A stretch of 64,000 nt of DNA. Source: Sphingomonas sp. Y38-1Y. Its GTDB lineage: Bacteria > Pseudomonadota > Alphaproteobacteria > Sphingomonadales > Sphingomonadaceae. The DNA is taken from NCBI RefSeq assembly GCF_032391395.1, contig NZ_CP135916.1:1550001-1614000 (forward strand), in the 5' to 3' direction. Each line of letters opens with the position of its first letter. Position 1 is the first letter of the stretch. The notes under the pieces are model-generated. The model was not told the origin of the DNA and did no database searches. It was given only the letters and a program-made list of their open reading frames with translations. The position numbers and the translations under genes are program-made. Shown in pieces: positions 8,844 to 17,794 of this stretch.

Positions 8844-9401
8844 TCAGGTCACGGCATAGACGCGGACGATCGCCTTGTTGGGCAGGCGCGCGCCGACGCA
8901 GATGAAGACCGTTTCATTGAGCCAGCGATGCGGCCCGTCACCGACCTCGAAACTCGGGCAGGCGCGGAAGTAATAGGCGCCGGGCGGCACGATCTCGCCC
9001 GCCATCATGCGCTGCATGACCGCGGGCGGCGCACGGCGCAGGCCGCTGTTCTGGACGGAGATCGCCTGGCCGTCGTCCGCCTTCAGCCAGTAATGCGCGA
9101 ACACGCGGGTCAGGCCGTCGCCGGCGCGGATGCCCTGCCAGTCGGCCCCGCCCGGCATCACCCGGCCGTTGAGCCGCGGGCCTTTGACGGTGCCGCCGAC
9201 GATCGGAACGATGCGGCGGCGGATGCCGTCGATCGTGCCCAGTTCCTCGATCGGGCCGAGCTCGACATCCGCCTGGAACACGAATTCGAGGCCGGGGGTG
9301 GGATAGTCGTTCATCGTCTGGGCTGCCTCCGCCAATGCCGGCATCGCCCCCGCCGCGGCGCCGAGTGCGAGCATCGTGCGCCGTTCGATCCCGTCTGCCA
9401 T
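8844..9401 (-). CDS. DUF3237 protein with Tat-like signal
   Basis: A 185-residue protein. The N-terminus has ERRTMLALGAAAGAMPALAEA, a twin-arginine-type signal. The mature part starts GLEFVFQADVELGP and contains GGTVKGPRLNGRVMPGGADW and a later PPGAYYFRACPSFE, the pattern of the DUF3237 beta-barrel family. Function unknown. ATG 9401 was chosen over the ATG two codons upstream because GGGAGG lies 6 bases before it. Confidence 0.82.
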   Translation of the reverse strand: MADGIERRTMLALGAAAGAMPALAEAAQTMNDYPTPGLEFVFQADVELGPIEELGTIDGIRRRIVPIVGGTVKGPRLNGRVMPGGADWQGIRAGDGLTRVFAHYWLKADDGQAISVQNSGLRRAPPAVMQRMMAGEIVPPGAYYFRACPSFEVGDGPHRWLNETVFICVGARLPNKAIVRVYAVT

Positions 9402-9534
9402 CGCCATCCTCCCCGCTATGTTGTTCCGGATAGCTATAGCGCCTCAGGTCGCGAAAGCCATGGTAGGGCGCTGAGGAATACCTTCCTTGGCCTTGGCTGC
9501 GGAACCGCATCGGGTCGCGCTTCGCTGTTGCCGC

Positions 9535-10872
9535 ATGGCTCATGAAGAGAATGCGCGGCATCGCGCGGTGCCGAGCGGGCGGCTGGCCCGACTGGGCGGG
9601 TTCGGTCGGCTGGCGGGCGGCGTCGCCGGCGGCGTGCTGGCCGAAGGCGCGCGGCGGTTGGCGAGTGGGGAGCGGCCGAAGCTCGGCGACCTGATCCTCA
9701 CTCCCGCGAACGCCGCGCGTGTCGCCGACCGGCTGTCGCACCTTCGCGGTGCGGCGATGAAGCTGGGGCAGATGATCTCGATGGACGCGGGCGATCTGCT
9801 CCCGCCCGAACTGTCGAGCATCCTCGCGCGGGTTCGCGACCAGGCATACCGGATGCCGCCGGCGCAGCTCGACGCCGTGCTACGCGCCCAATGGGGCGCC
9901 GACTGGCGCCGCCGCTTCCGCCATTTCGAGGCGGCGCCGATGGCGGCGGCGTCGATCGGACAGGTCCATCGAGCGACGCTGCCCGATGGCCGCGTGCTCG
10001 CGATCAAGGTCCAGTATCCGGGCGTCGCCGAAAGCATCGACGCCGATGTCGACAATGTCGCGGCGCTGCTGCGCGTCTCCGGCCTGCTGCCCGCAGGCCT
10101 CGACCTCTCACCCCTGCTCGCCGCCGCCAAGCGGCAATTGGCGGAAGAAGCGGACTATGTGCGTGAGGGCGAGCAGATGCGCCTCTATGGCCAGCGGCTG
10201 GCCGGCGACGCGCGATATGTCGTGCCCGCGCTCGAACCCACGCTGACGACGCCGCGCGTGCTCGCGATGAGCTTCGTCGAGGGACGGCCGATCGAGACGC
10301 TCGCCGACGCCGATCAGGCGACGCGCGATCGGGCGATGACGTCGCTCATCACGCTGGTGCTGCGGGAGCTGTTCGCGTTCGGGACGATGCAGACCGATCC
10401 CAATTTCGCAAATTACCGCTGGCAGCCGGAGACGGGCGCGCTGGTCCTCCTGGACTTCGGCGCGGCGCGGGAAGTGCCGGCGGAGACGGCGGACGCCTAT
10501 CGTCGGCTGATCGCGGCGGGGTTGGCCCGCGACCTCGATCGCATTCGCGATATCGCGGTCGAGACGGGGTTTCTGGGTGAGGGCGCCGTCGCCGCGCACC
10601 GGTCCTCGGTCAACCGGATCATCGAGGCGATCGACGCCTCGCTCAACCGGCCGGGGTCGTTCGACTTCGGCGACCGTGCGTTCGTACCGGTGGTGCGCGA
10701 AGAGGCGCGGACGCTCGCCGCCGATCGCGCGACCTGGCACGTGCCCGATGCCGAAACCTTGTTCGTCCAGCGCAAGGTCAGCGGCACCGCGCTGCTCGCC
10801 GCGCGGCTGAAGGCGCGGGTCGACGTCCGCGGCCTCGCCGCAACGGCGGTGGGTCAGGCGTCCGCGAAATAG
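9535..10872 (+). CDS. ABC1/AarF (UbiB-like) atypical kinase
   Basis: A 445-residue ABC1-family protein related to UbiB/COQ8, which supports ubiquinone biosynthesis through ATPase activity. The KxGQ signature appears as MKLGQMISMDAGDLLP (~76-91), the nucleotide-binding lysine lies in VLAIKVQYPG, the alanine-rich loop in AAPMAAASIGQVHRA, and the metal motif in VLLDFGAARE. No C-terminal membrane helices are obvious, so it is closer to soluble AarF-like proteins than to E. coli UbiB. The last 19 bases overlap the convergent glycosyltransferase gene. Confidence 0.88.
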   Translation: MAHEENARHRAVPSGRLARLGGFGRLAGGVAGGVLAEGARRLASGERPKLGDLILTPANAARVADRLSHLRGAAMKLGQMISMDAGDLLPPELSSILARVRDQAYRMPPAQLDAVLRAQWGADWRRRFRHFEAAPMAAASIGQVHRATLPDGRVLAIKVQYPGVAESIDADVDNVAALLRVSGLLPAGLDLSPLLAAAKRQLAEEADYVREGEQMRLYGQRLAGDARYVVPALEPTLTTPRVLAMSFVEGRPIETLADADQATRDRAMTSLITLVLRELFAFGTMQTDPNFANYRWQPETGALVLLDFGAAREVPAETADAYRRLIAAGLARDLDRIRDIAVETGFLGEGAVAAHRSSVNRIIEAIDASLNRPGSFDFGDRAFVPVVREEARTLAADRATWHVPDAETLFVQRKVSGTALLAARLKARVDVRGLAATAVGQASAK

Positions 10873-11594
10873 GGGTGGGCGAGGACGCGCTGCGCGTTGA
10901 TCGCGCCGGCCGCGCTGTCGTTGACCAGCCGGTCGCCGGCCACCGTGCGATAAAGCGCGACCACCGCCTCGATCCGGGTGAACCGGCCGCCGGCCGCCGC
11001 GACGCGGGTGTAGAAGTCCCAGTCGTTGCAGTTTCGAAAGCTGGGGTCGAAGCCGTTGACCGCGAACACCGCGGTGCGCCGGACGATTGCCCAGCTCGGC
11101 CCGATCACGCCGCCGCTCGCCAGCGCGGTGCGAATGCAGCCGCCGTCCCAATGGCACTCCGGCGCCTGGGCGATGCCGTCGGCCTCGACCCGCGCGAAAT
11201 GGCCGACGACGATGTCTGTGGTGGTCGACGCCGCGGCGCTCAGCAGCGCGCGGGCGGCACCCGGCAGCCACAGGTCGTCGCTGTCGAGAAAGGCGATCCA
11301 GTCCGACCGCGCCCGCGCCGCACCGGCGTTCCGCGCGTTCGAGGCGCCGCCGTTGCGCGGCAGCAGCACCGCCTCGACCCGGTCCGGATACTGGCGTTCG
11401 AGGGCGGCGATGACGGCGGCGCTGTCGTCCGACGATCCGTCATCGACGATGATGACGCGCGCGGGGGCGGGGTCCTGCGCGAGCACGCTCTCGACCGCGT
11501 CGGCGACGCTGTGCGCGCGGTTGTAGCACGGGACGACGACGTCATAGGCGGCAAGCGGCGGATCGGCCGCGAAGAGTTCGCTGATGGGCTGCAT
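10854..11594 (-). CDS. Glycosyltransferase family 2
   Basis: A 246-residue GT-A glycosyltransferase. The N-terminal nucleotide-sugar site is YDVVVPCYNRAHSV, followed by VIIVDDGSSDDS, then GGASNARNAG and the DxD-type metal site FLDSDDLW. Start ATG 11594 (MQPISELF) was chosen because upstream in-frame sequence is a palindromic repeat. Donor and acceptor unknown; it may decorate a surface polysaccharide. The 3' end overlaps the convergent ABC1 gene by 19 bases. Confidence 0.9.
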   Translation of the reverse strand: MQPISELFAADPPLAAYDVVVPCYNRAHSVADAVESVLAQDPAPARVIIVDDGSSDDSAAVIAALERQYPDRVEAVLLPRNGGASNARNAGAARARSDWIAFLDSDDLWLPGAARALLSAAASTTTDIVVGHFARVEADGIAQAPECHWDGGCIRTALASGGVIGPSWAIVRRTAVFAVNGFDPSFRNCNDWDFYTRVAAAGGRFTRIEAVVALYRTVAGDRLVNDSAAGAINAQRVLAHPYFADA

Positions 11595-11651
11595 GCCCGA
11601 GCTATGTTCGTTGAAGCTGCGACGGGCAAGCGCTTGCTCCGTATCCTGCTC

Positions 11652-11755
11652 TGTTCCCCGGCGAAGGCCGGGGTCCAGTTGGTAGGCTTCCGAAATGAGC
11701 GCTGCGCCCGGTGACGAACGTCTCCCACCTGAACCCCGGCCTTCGCCGGGGTGCA
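11652..11755. repeat. Inverted pair of GC-rich palindromic repeats (CCCCGGCGAAGGCCGGGG type)
   Basis: Two copies of an 18-base near-palindrome, CCCCGGCGAAGGCCGGGG (11656-11673) and its reverse (11734-11751), flank ~60 bases. Flanking bases GTCCAGTTGG and CACCTGAACC are partly conserved. The same pair recurs near 36380, 38500 and 52770. It lies between the TonB-receptor gene end and the GT2 gene start, both on the minus strand. Confidence 0.85.
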
Positions 11756-11759
11756 AGGA

Positions 11760-14660
11760 TTACCGCCGGTCGAGATTCACCTTCGCGCCCATGTAGAAGA
11801 AGCGCCCGATCGGCGAGATCGGCACGTTGGTCTCGAAGCCGATGTCGGGCTTCTGGTCGGCCAGGTTGTTGACGCCGCCATAGAGCGCGAAGTTCGGCTC
11901 GACCGCGACCTCGACGCGCACGTCGTGCTGCCACAGATCCTTGTAGCGGAAGTAGCGCGGATCGACATAGCTCGCCGCGCCGTCGGTCTCCTGCCGCGTG
12001 AAGCGTCGGACGCCGTTCTGCCAGCGCAGATTGTAGCTCAGCGTCACCGCATCCATCGTCCAGGTGGGCGAGAAGGCGGCGTTCCACTGCGGGCGGAAGA
12101 TCGTGTCGACCTGGTTCTCGATCGCTGCGCCCGGCGTCGCGATCCGCTCCAGCCGGTCGAGATAGCCGCCGATCAGGCGCAGGTCGAAGCGGCCCATCGC
12201 CCCCGCCTCGAACGCATAGGCGGCGTTGAACTCCAGCCCGCGGGTGCGGAACGCGGCGACGTTCTGCGGCTGGACGGTATAGCCGTCGATGAACCCCGTG
12301 CCGCGCTGACGGCTGATCGACCGACAGAACGCGTTGTCGAGGTCGGGCTGGTCGACGCACAGCTCGGCCACGACGTTCGCATCGGGCGTGTTGATCGCGT
12401 CGCGAAGGTCGATGTCGTACCAGTCGACCGCGATCGACAGGCCGGGGACGAAGCGCGGACGCAGCACCACGCCCGCGGTCCAGGTCGTCGCCGTCTCAGC
12501 CCTCAGATCCGGATTGCCCGATTGGGTGCCGGGGATGAAGATCGTCGCATTGGGGTTGTTGGCGGCGGTGAAGGCGGCGTTGTTGCCGCCCAGTGAGCTG
12601 ATGAGCGCCTGGCAATTGGCGGCGCGGAACTCGGTCCCATTACCCCGATTGCCGAGGTAGCACGGGTCGGAGAAGAAGTTGCTGGTGCCGGTGCGCGGCT
12701 GAAAGATCTCGCCGATGTTGGGCGCGCGGACCGACCGGCCATAGGAGGCGCGGAAGCTGATGTCCCTGACCGGCGCCCAGATGCCGTTGAACTGATAGGC
12801 GCGCGCCGTCCCGATCGTCGAATAGTCCGAGATGCGGCCCGCCGCGCCGAACGACAAGATCGACGCGAACGGCGCGTCGGCGAGCAGCGGTACGTTCAAC
12901 TCGCCGAACGCCTCGCTGACGTCGAACGAACCGTCGGACGGCGTCGGGATGATGTACTCGTCATACTGGTAGAAGCGATTGTCGACGAGCGCCTGCGCCG
13001 GCCGGAAGCGGCTGGTCTCGCGCCGGTACTCGCCGCCGACCGCGAACTGCACGGGGCCGCCGGGCAGCGCGAAAAAGGCGCCGAAATCGCCGGTCAGCGT
13101 GGCGTTGGCGACCGACTGGGTGATGCGCGCATCGCTCGCCGGATCGCTGAGGTAATAGGCATAGGAAGCCGGATCGACGGTGGTGCCGCCGAACAGGTTG
13201 ACCGGCACGCAGCCGTCCGCCCGCGCGGCGGTCGAGCGACAGACCGCACGGCCCGTGGCCGGATCGCGCACCGCATCGAGGGCGGCGGTGAAGCGGTCGG
13301 CCAGGCGATCGTTGCGTTTGATCGCCCGCACGTCGGTCTGGCCATAAGTATAGCTGACGTCGTAGCGTGCGTGATCCGACAGCCGGCCGGTCACGCTGGC
13401 GACGCCGCGCCAGGTGCGGCGGCGATCGGTCTCGCCGCGGCGGGGGATGTCGAAATTGTTGCGGCTGACGTCGATCGAGGTGAGGCCCTCGGCCTGCGCC
13501 GCCTGAAGGATCGAGGCGGGGATGAACGGATTGTCGAGCGCGATCGTCGCCGGATAATTGCCGCCGAAGCCGCTGAAGCTCGTCACCGTCGTCTCGACGA
13601 ACTTGCCCTCCAGGTTGATCTGGAACGCGTCCGACGCCTCGTAGCGGGAGAGGATGTTGACCGCGTGGCGGCGCGTCGCGGGCAGGATGTCGCCGATATA
13701 GCCCGCGACCGGCGTGTCGTCGCCGCCGACCGAGTAGCCGTCGTTCACCAGCAGCGCGCCCGGCGTATAGAGCGCGCCGTCGCCGCGGAACACGCGGTCG
13801 CCGATGACGATGTAGCCCTGGTTCGAGCCATAGGGGTAGCGAAGGTCGCGCACCGGCACCTTCTGATAGCTACCGGGCCGCGCCGGATCGAAGTCGTTGG
13901 CGTTGACGAAGAACTGCCGCTGCGCCAGCGCCAGATAATCGCGGTCGTCGTTCGAGAGGGGATCGTCCTCGTTGAACTCGTAAGCGACCGTCAGATTGGC
14001 TTTGCCGCCGGCGAAGTTGCGGCCCGCGACGATCGATGCGAAGCGGTTGCCGGCGTCGCCGCGCTCCGAGATGCCCACCTGGCCGCGCGCGGCGATCCCG
14101 TCGAAGTCGCGCTTGAGGATGAAGTTGACGACACCCGAGACGCCGTCCGCGCCATAGATCGCCGACGCGCCGCCAGTCAGCACGTCGACCCGGTCGATCA
14201 GGTCGACGGGGATGGCGTTGATGTCGACCGCCGCCGTGTCCGGCTGCGCGGCGACATGCCGCCGTCCGTTGACGAGAACGAGCGTGCGCGCGGTGCCAAG
14301 CCCGCGCAGGTCGAGAAGATTGAGTCCGACCTGACCGAAGCTGCCGTCCGCCTGATTGCGTCCGGCGGTCCGCGTGCTGTCGAGCGAGTTGGTGAGCGCC
14401 GGCACGCGCTGGAGGAAGGTGGTGACGTTGGTGTTGCCCGACCGCTCGAGCGTCGCGGCGTCGAGCGAGACGATTGGATTGGGTGCGGCATAATCGGGAC
14501 GGGCGATGCGCGATCCGGTGACGACGATGTCGTCGGCGGCGGGCGCGGCCGGCGTGGTTTCGGGCGAGGGCGGCGTTTCCTGGGCGAAGGCGGCGGGCGC
14601 CCACAGGAGCAGTGCTGCGCCGGCGAGTAGTCCGCCGCGCGTTGAAGTGCCGAACGCCAT
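11760..14660 (-). CDS. TonB-dependent outer-membrane receptor
   Basis: A 966-residue outer-membrane receptor. Signal peptide ends ...APAAFAQ (~residue 27); a TonB box-like DDIVVTGSRI follows a proline-rich spacer (~44-53). The plug contains LLDLRGLGTARTLVLVNGRR and GGASAIYGADGVSGVVNF, then a long 22-strand barrel. The C-terminus ends in YMGAKVNLDRR. ATG 14660 is preferred over an ATG nine codons earlier. It is divergent from a sugar ABC transporter with an inverted repeat between them, suggesting it imports the same oligosaccharide across the outer membrane. The exact ligand is unknown. Confidence 0.92.
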   Translation of the reverse strand: MAFGTSTRGGLLAGAALLLWAPAAFAQETPPSPETTPAAPAADDIVVTGSRIARPDYAAPNPIVSLDAATLERSGNTNVTTFLQRVPALTNSLDSTRTAGRNQADGSFGQVGLNLLDLRGLGTARTLVLVNGRRHVAAQPDTAAVDINAIPVDLIDRVDVLTGGASAIYGADGVSGVVNFILKRDFDGIAARGQVGISERGDAGNRFASIVAGRNFAGGKANLTVAYEFNEDDPLSNDDRDYLALAQRQFFVNANDFDPARPGSYQKVPVRDLRYPYGSNQGYIVIGDRVFRGDGALYTPGALLVNDGYSVGGDDTPVAGYIGDILPATRRHAVNILSRYEASDAFQINLEGKFVETTVTSFSGFGGNYPATIALDNPFIPASILQAAQAEGLTSIDVSRNNFDIPRRGETDRRRTWRGVASVTGRLSDHARYDVSYTYGQTDVRAIKRNDRLADRFTAALDAVRDPATGRAVCRSTAARADGCVPVNLFGGTTVDPASYAYYLSDPASDARITQSVANATLTGDFGAFFALPGGPVQFAVGGEYRRETSRFRPAQALVDNRFYQYDEYIIPTPSDGSFDVSEAFGELNVPLLADAPFASILSFGAAGRISDYSTIGTARAYQFNGIWAPVRDISFRASYGRSVRAPNIGEIFQPRTGTSNFFSDPCYLGNRGNGTEFRAANCQALISSLGGNNAAFTAANNPNATIFIPGTQSGNPDLRAETATTWTAGVVLRPRFVPGLSIAVDWYDIDLRDAINTPDANVVAELCVDQPDLDNAFCRSISRQRGTGFIDGYTVQPQNVAAFRTRGLEFNAAYAFEAGAMGRFDLRLIGGYLDRLERIATPGAAIENQVDTIFRPQWNAAFSPTWTMDAVTLSYNLRWQNGVRRFTRQETDGAASYVDPRYFRYKDLWQHDVRVEVAVEPNFALYGGVNNLADQKPDIGFETNVPISPIGRFFYMGAKVNLDRR

Positions 14661-14715
14661 CTGATGGTTCCCCTTTGCGGCCGCCATGCGTTGCGCAGGT
14701 CGGGCCGAAGTCAGG

Positions 14716-14748
14716 AACGTGCCGGGAACGGAATGTTTCCGGCACGTT
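14716..14748. promoter_or_regulatory. Inverted repeat, candidate operator between TonB receptor and sugar ABC operon
   Basis: Arms AACGTGCCGGGAAC (14716-14729) and GTTTCCGGCACGTT (14735-14748) are inverted with one mismatch and a 5-base spacer. No T-run follows, so it is not a normal terminator. It lies in the 160-base divergent gap, 55 bases from the receptor start and 73 from the binding-protein start. The size and symmetry fit a dimeric or tetrameric regulator such as LacI. No regulator gene is adjacent. Confidence 0.6.
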
Positions 14749-14820
14749 TCCGTACATCGCTATGGCGCGTCGATGTGCGACCTGCCACCCTGGTCTTATG
14801 GACCTGTTCGGACGCCCGAT

Positions 14821-16068
14821 TTGATCGCCCTGAACCGGCGTGCGCTGCTTGGCGGCGGGGCCGCGCTGGCACTCGGCGGGTGCGGCGGGCGGCGGTCGGG
14901 CGGGCCGCTTCGTTTCTGGGCGACGGGTTATGAGGGCGATTACTCGCCGCTGTTGATGCCCGACTTCACCCGCGCAACCGGGATCGAGGTCGAGGTTCAG
15001 TCGCTGCCCGGCACCGCCGCGCACGAGAAGTTCCTGACCGCGTTCGCGGGCGGGGTGCTGCCCGACGTGTTCATGCTGCCGTCGGGCTGGGTGGGCGAGT
15101 TCGCGATGGTCGGCGCGGTGGCGCCGGTGCCGTCGCCCACGCTCATCGAGGACATGATGCCCGCCTCGCTGGAGATTGCGCGGGTGGGATCGCGCGACTT
15201 TGCCGTGCCGTGGTCGGCGGCGCCGCAGGTCCAGTATTTCCGGCGCGACATCCTGGGCGAGATCGGGCTTGCGACGCCGCCGGAAGACTGGGCGAACTGG
15301 CGGGCAATGGCGCGCGCGCTCAAGGCGCGGCGACCGGACGAGTATGTCATCCTCGCGCTGCTCAACTGGCCCGACACGCTGTTCTCGATGCTCTATCAGA
15401 CGGGCACGGTGCTGCTGCGCGACCGCGACACGCGCGGCAATTTCCGCTCCCCGGAGGCGGCCGAAGCGTTCGCCTTCTATGCCTCGCTGTTCGAGGAGGG
15501 GATGGCGCCCCGCGCGCTCTCGACCGAGGTGCAGGATCCCTTCGCCGCCTTTGCCGAGGGACGCTACGCGATCTGGCCGAGCTGGCCGACTTTGCTCCTC
15601 GATCTCCACCGCCGGGAGGCCGAGCTGCCGCGCGAGCGCTGGGGCCTGTCGCGATTGCCGGGACCGATGGGGCCGGGGCCGGCGACGATGGTCGCCAACA
15701 GCCTGTGCGTCGCCGCCGCTACCCCGCGGCCAGCCGAGGCGTGGGCGCTGGTCCGCCACCTGACCTCCGCCCCCGCGGAGCTGCGCGTCCAGCGGCTGAT
15801 CGGCAATCTGCCCGCCCGCGCCAGCGCCTGGGCCGATCCACAGATGGCGACGCCGCTGCTCCAGCCCTTTGCCCAGCAGATGCAGGCACCCGCGATCGCA
15901 CCCAAGGTCGTCGAGTGGGAGCGCATCCAGAACGAAGTCCAGCTCGTCGCCGAGCGGATGGTGCGCGGGCAGCTGACGGTGGCCGAGGCGCTGACGACGA
16001 TCGACACGCGGATCGACCGCATCCTCGCCAAGCGCCGCGCGCTGGTCGAGGCGGGGCGGATCGCATGA
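14821..16068 (+). CDS. ABC transporter sugar-binding lipoprotein
   Basis: A 415-residue family-1 extracellular solute-binding protein. The N-terminus (NRRALLGGGAALALGGCGG) combines a twin-Arg-like start with a lipobox Cys at about residue 20; the mature protein opens LRFWATGYEG, typical of MalE/UgpB-type proteins. GVLPDVFMLPSGWVGEF and the glycine-rich MGPGPATMVANS are also family-like. The start is uncertain: TTG 14821 gives the shortest signal peptide, ATG 14773 is an alternative. Its stop overlaps the first permease (ATGA). Probably binds an oligosaccharide delivered by the TonB receptor. Confidence 0.85.
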   Translation: MIALNRRALLGGGAALALGGCGGRRSGGPLRFWATGYEGDYSPLLMPDFTRATGIEVEVQSLPGTAAHEKFLTAFAGGVLPDVFMLPSGWVGEFAMVGAVAPVPSPTLIEDMMPASLEIARVGSRDFAVPWSAAPQVQYFRRDILGEIGLATPPEDWANWRAMARALKARRPDEYVILALLNWPDTLFSMLYQTGTVLLRDRDTRGNFRSPEAAEAFAFYASLFEEGMAPRALSTEVQDPFAAFAEGRYAIWPSWPTLLLDLHRREAELPRERWGLSRLPGPMGPGPATMVANSLCVAAATPRPAEAWALVRHLTSAPAELRVQRLIGNLPARASAWADPQMATPLLQPFAQQMQAPAIAPKVVEWERIQNEVQLVAERMVRGQLTVAEALTTIDTRIDRILAKRRALVEAGRIA

Positions 16069-16946
16069 CGCGGCAGGAACGCGCCGCCTGGGTCTTCGCC
16101 GGCCCCGTCCTCGCGGCGATCGCGGCGATGCTGGTGCTGCCGGTCGCGCTGGCGCTAGTGCTGGGGCTCACCGACTACAGTATCTATGCGCTGGCGGACG
16201 GCGGCAATCTTCGCTTCGTCGGGCTCGACAATTTCGCCGAGCTGTTCCGGACGCCGTTGTTCTGGCGAGCGCTCGCCAACACCGCGCTGTTCGCGCTCTT
16301 GGGCGTGCCGATGGCGATCGGTGCGTCGCTGTTCGCGGCGCTGCTGCTCAACGACGCGGCGGTCCGGTGGAAGCCGGTGTGGCGCGTCGCCTTGTTCGCG
16401 CCCTATGTCACCAGCGTCGTCGCGACCGCGATCGTGTGGCGGTTCCTGCTCAACACGCGGTTCGGGATCATCAACCATGCGCTGGGGATGGTGGGTATCC
16501 CGCCGGTCGACTGGCTGGGCGATCCGCGCGCGTCGATCCCGGCGATCCTGCTGTTCGTCACGTGGAAGATCTTCGGCTACAACATGATCGTCTTCACCGC
16601 CGCGCTGTCCGCCGTGCCGGGCGAGCTGATGGAGGCGGCGCGGCTGGACGGCGCGTCGCGATGGGGGCGGTTCCGCCACGTCACGCTGCCGGCGATCGGG
16701 CCGACGCTGCTGCTCGCCGCGGTGATGAGCGTCGCGGGCTTCCTCCAGCTGTTCGCCGAACCCTATGTGATGACGATGGGCGGGCCGGCACAAAGCACCG
16801 TCACCGTCCTCTACTTCATGTTCGACGAGGGGTTCCGCTGGTGGAACCTGGGTCAGGCATCGGCGACCGCGCTGATCCTGTTCGTCCTGATCTTGGGCGT
16901 GACCGCGATCCAGACGCGGGTCGGGCGACGGTATCAATGGCTGTGA
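16065..16946 (+). CDS. Sugar ABC transporter permease (MalF-type)
   Basis: A 293-residue inner-membrane permease with about six helices. The cytoplasmic EAA loop, which contacts the ATPase, reads GELMEAARLDGASRWGRFRH, followed by TLPAIGPTLLL. The N-terminal helix and the GLDNFAELFRTPLFW periplasmic segment are typical of the MalF/UgpA group. It overlaps the binding-protein stop by 4 bases and the next permease start by 10, so all three are one operon. Confidence 0.92.
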   Translation: MTRQERAAWVFAGPVLAAIAAMLVLPVALALVLGLTDYSIYALADGGNLRFVGLDNFAELFRTPLFWRALANTALFALLGVPMAIGASLFAALLLNDAAVRWKPVWRVALFAPYVTSVVATAIVWRFLLNTRFGIINHALGMVGIPPVDWLGDPRASIPAILLFVTWKIFGYNMIVFTAALSAVPGELMEAARLDGASRWGRFRHVTLPAIGPTLLLAAVMSVAGFLQLFAEPYVMTMGGPAQSTVTVLYFMFDEGFRWWNLGQASATALILFVLILGVTAIQTRVGRRYQWL

Positions 16947-17794
16947 AGCGGCGCACGATCCGCGCGGTGGCGGTCAACGGCGCGGCGGCGGCGCTTACCG
17001 GAGTCGTGCTGCTGCCGCTCGTCTGGATGGTGACGGTGTCGTTCATGCCGCGCGGCGCCTCCTCCCACGCGCCGCCGCCCTTCTGGCCCGAGCGGTGGAG
17101 CTGGGAGAATTATTACGAGCTGCTGGTCCGCCGCGCGATCGACGGGGCGTGGTTCGACTATCGGATCGTGCCGGCGCTCATCAACAGCCTGGGCATCGCC
17201 GCGCTCGCGACCTTGCTCGGGCTCATCCTGACGGTGCCCGCGGGCTATGCCTTCGCCAAGCTGCGCTTCACCGGGCGCGAGCGGCTGCTCAAGCTATTGA
17301 TCGCGGCGTTGGTGGTGCCGGGGCAGGTGGCGATGCTGCCCTTGTTCCTGATGTTCAAGGAACTGGGGCTGGTGAACAGCTACGCCGGCGTCATCCTGCC
17401 CGGCCTGGCCGGCGTGTTCGCGGTGCTGTTCGTGCGCCAGGCGGTGCTGGCGATCCCCGACGAGATGCTCGACGCCGCGCGGATCGACGGGGCGGGGGAG
17501 GGGCGGATCTTCGTCTCCATCGTCCTGCCGCTGATCGCGCCGATCACGGTCACGCTGGCGCTGTTCATTTTCCTGGGAAGCTGGAACGACTTCCTCTGGC
17601 CGCTCATCATCCTGTCGGATCAGACTCGCTATACGCTGCCCGTCGCGGTCGCGGCGATCATGCGCGAGCATGCGGCGGACGGCGAGCTGATGATGGCGGC
17701 GTCGGTGGTGACGACGCTGCCGGTGCTGCTCATCTTCCTGCCGCTCCAGCGCTTCTACATCGGCGGGCTGCTGGGCGGCAGCGTCAAGGGTTAG
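16937..17794 (+). CDS. Sugar ABC transporter permease (MalG-type)
   Basis: A 285-residue permease, six predicted helices. The EAA loop is IPDEMLDAARIDGAGEGRIF, followed by VLPLIAPITVTLALF. The N-terminal loop carries a WSWENYYELL segment as in MalG/UgpE. It begins inside the end of the MalF-type gene. Its last 4 bases overlap the stop of the ATPase gene on the opposite strand, so transcription of the permease operon and of the ATPase gene collide here. Confidence 0.92.
   Translation: MAVKRRTIRAVAVNGAAAALTGVVLLPLVWMVTVSFMPRGASSHAPPPFWPERWSWENYYELLVRRAIDGAWFDYRIVPALINSLGIAALATLLGLILTVPAGYAFAKLRFTGRERLLKLLIAALVVPGQVAMLPLFLMFKELGLVNSYAGVILPGLAGVFAVLFVRQAVLAIPDEMLDAARIDGAGEGRIFVSIVLPLIAPITVTLALFIFLGSWNDFLWPLIILSDQTRYTLPVAVAAIMREHAADGELMMAASVVTTLPVLLIFLPLQRFYIGGLLGGSVKG

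Noticed and set aside
11595..11756. 54-codon N-terminal extension of the GT2 gene
   Set aside because: It is translated from the palindromic repeat pair; homologous GT2 sequence begins just after MQPISELF.
13870..15759. 629-codon minus frame across receptor start and binding protein
   Set aside because: Runs through the divergent promoter region and is Arg-rich throughout; not a protein-like sequence.
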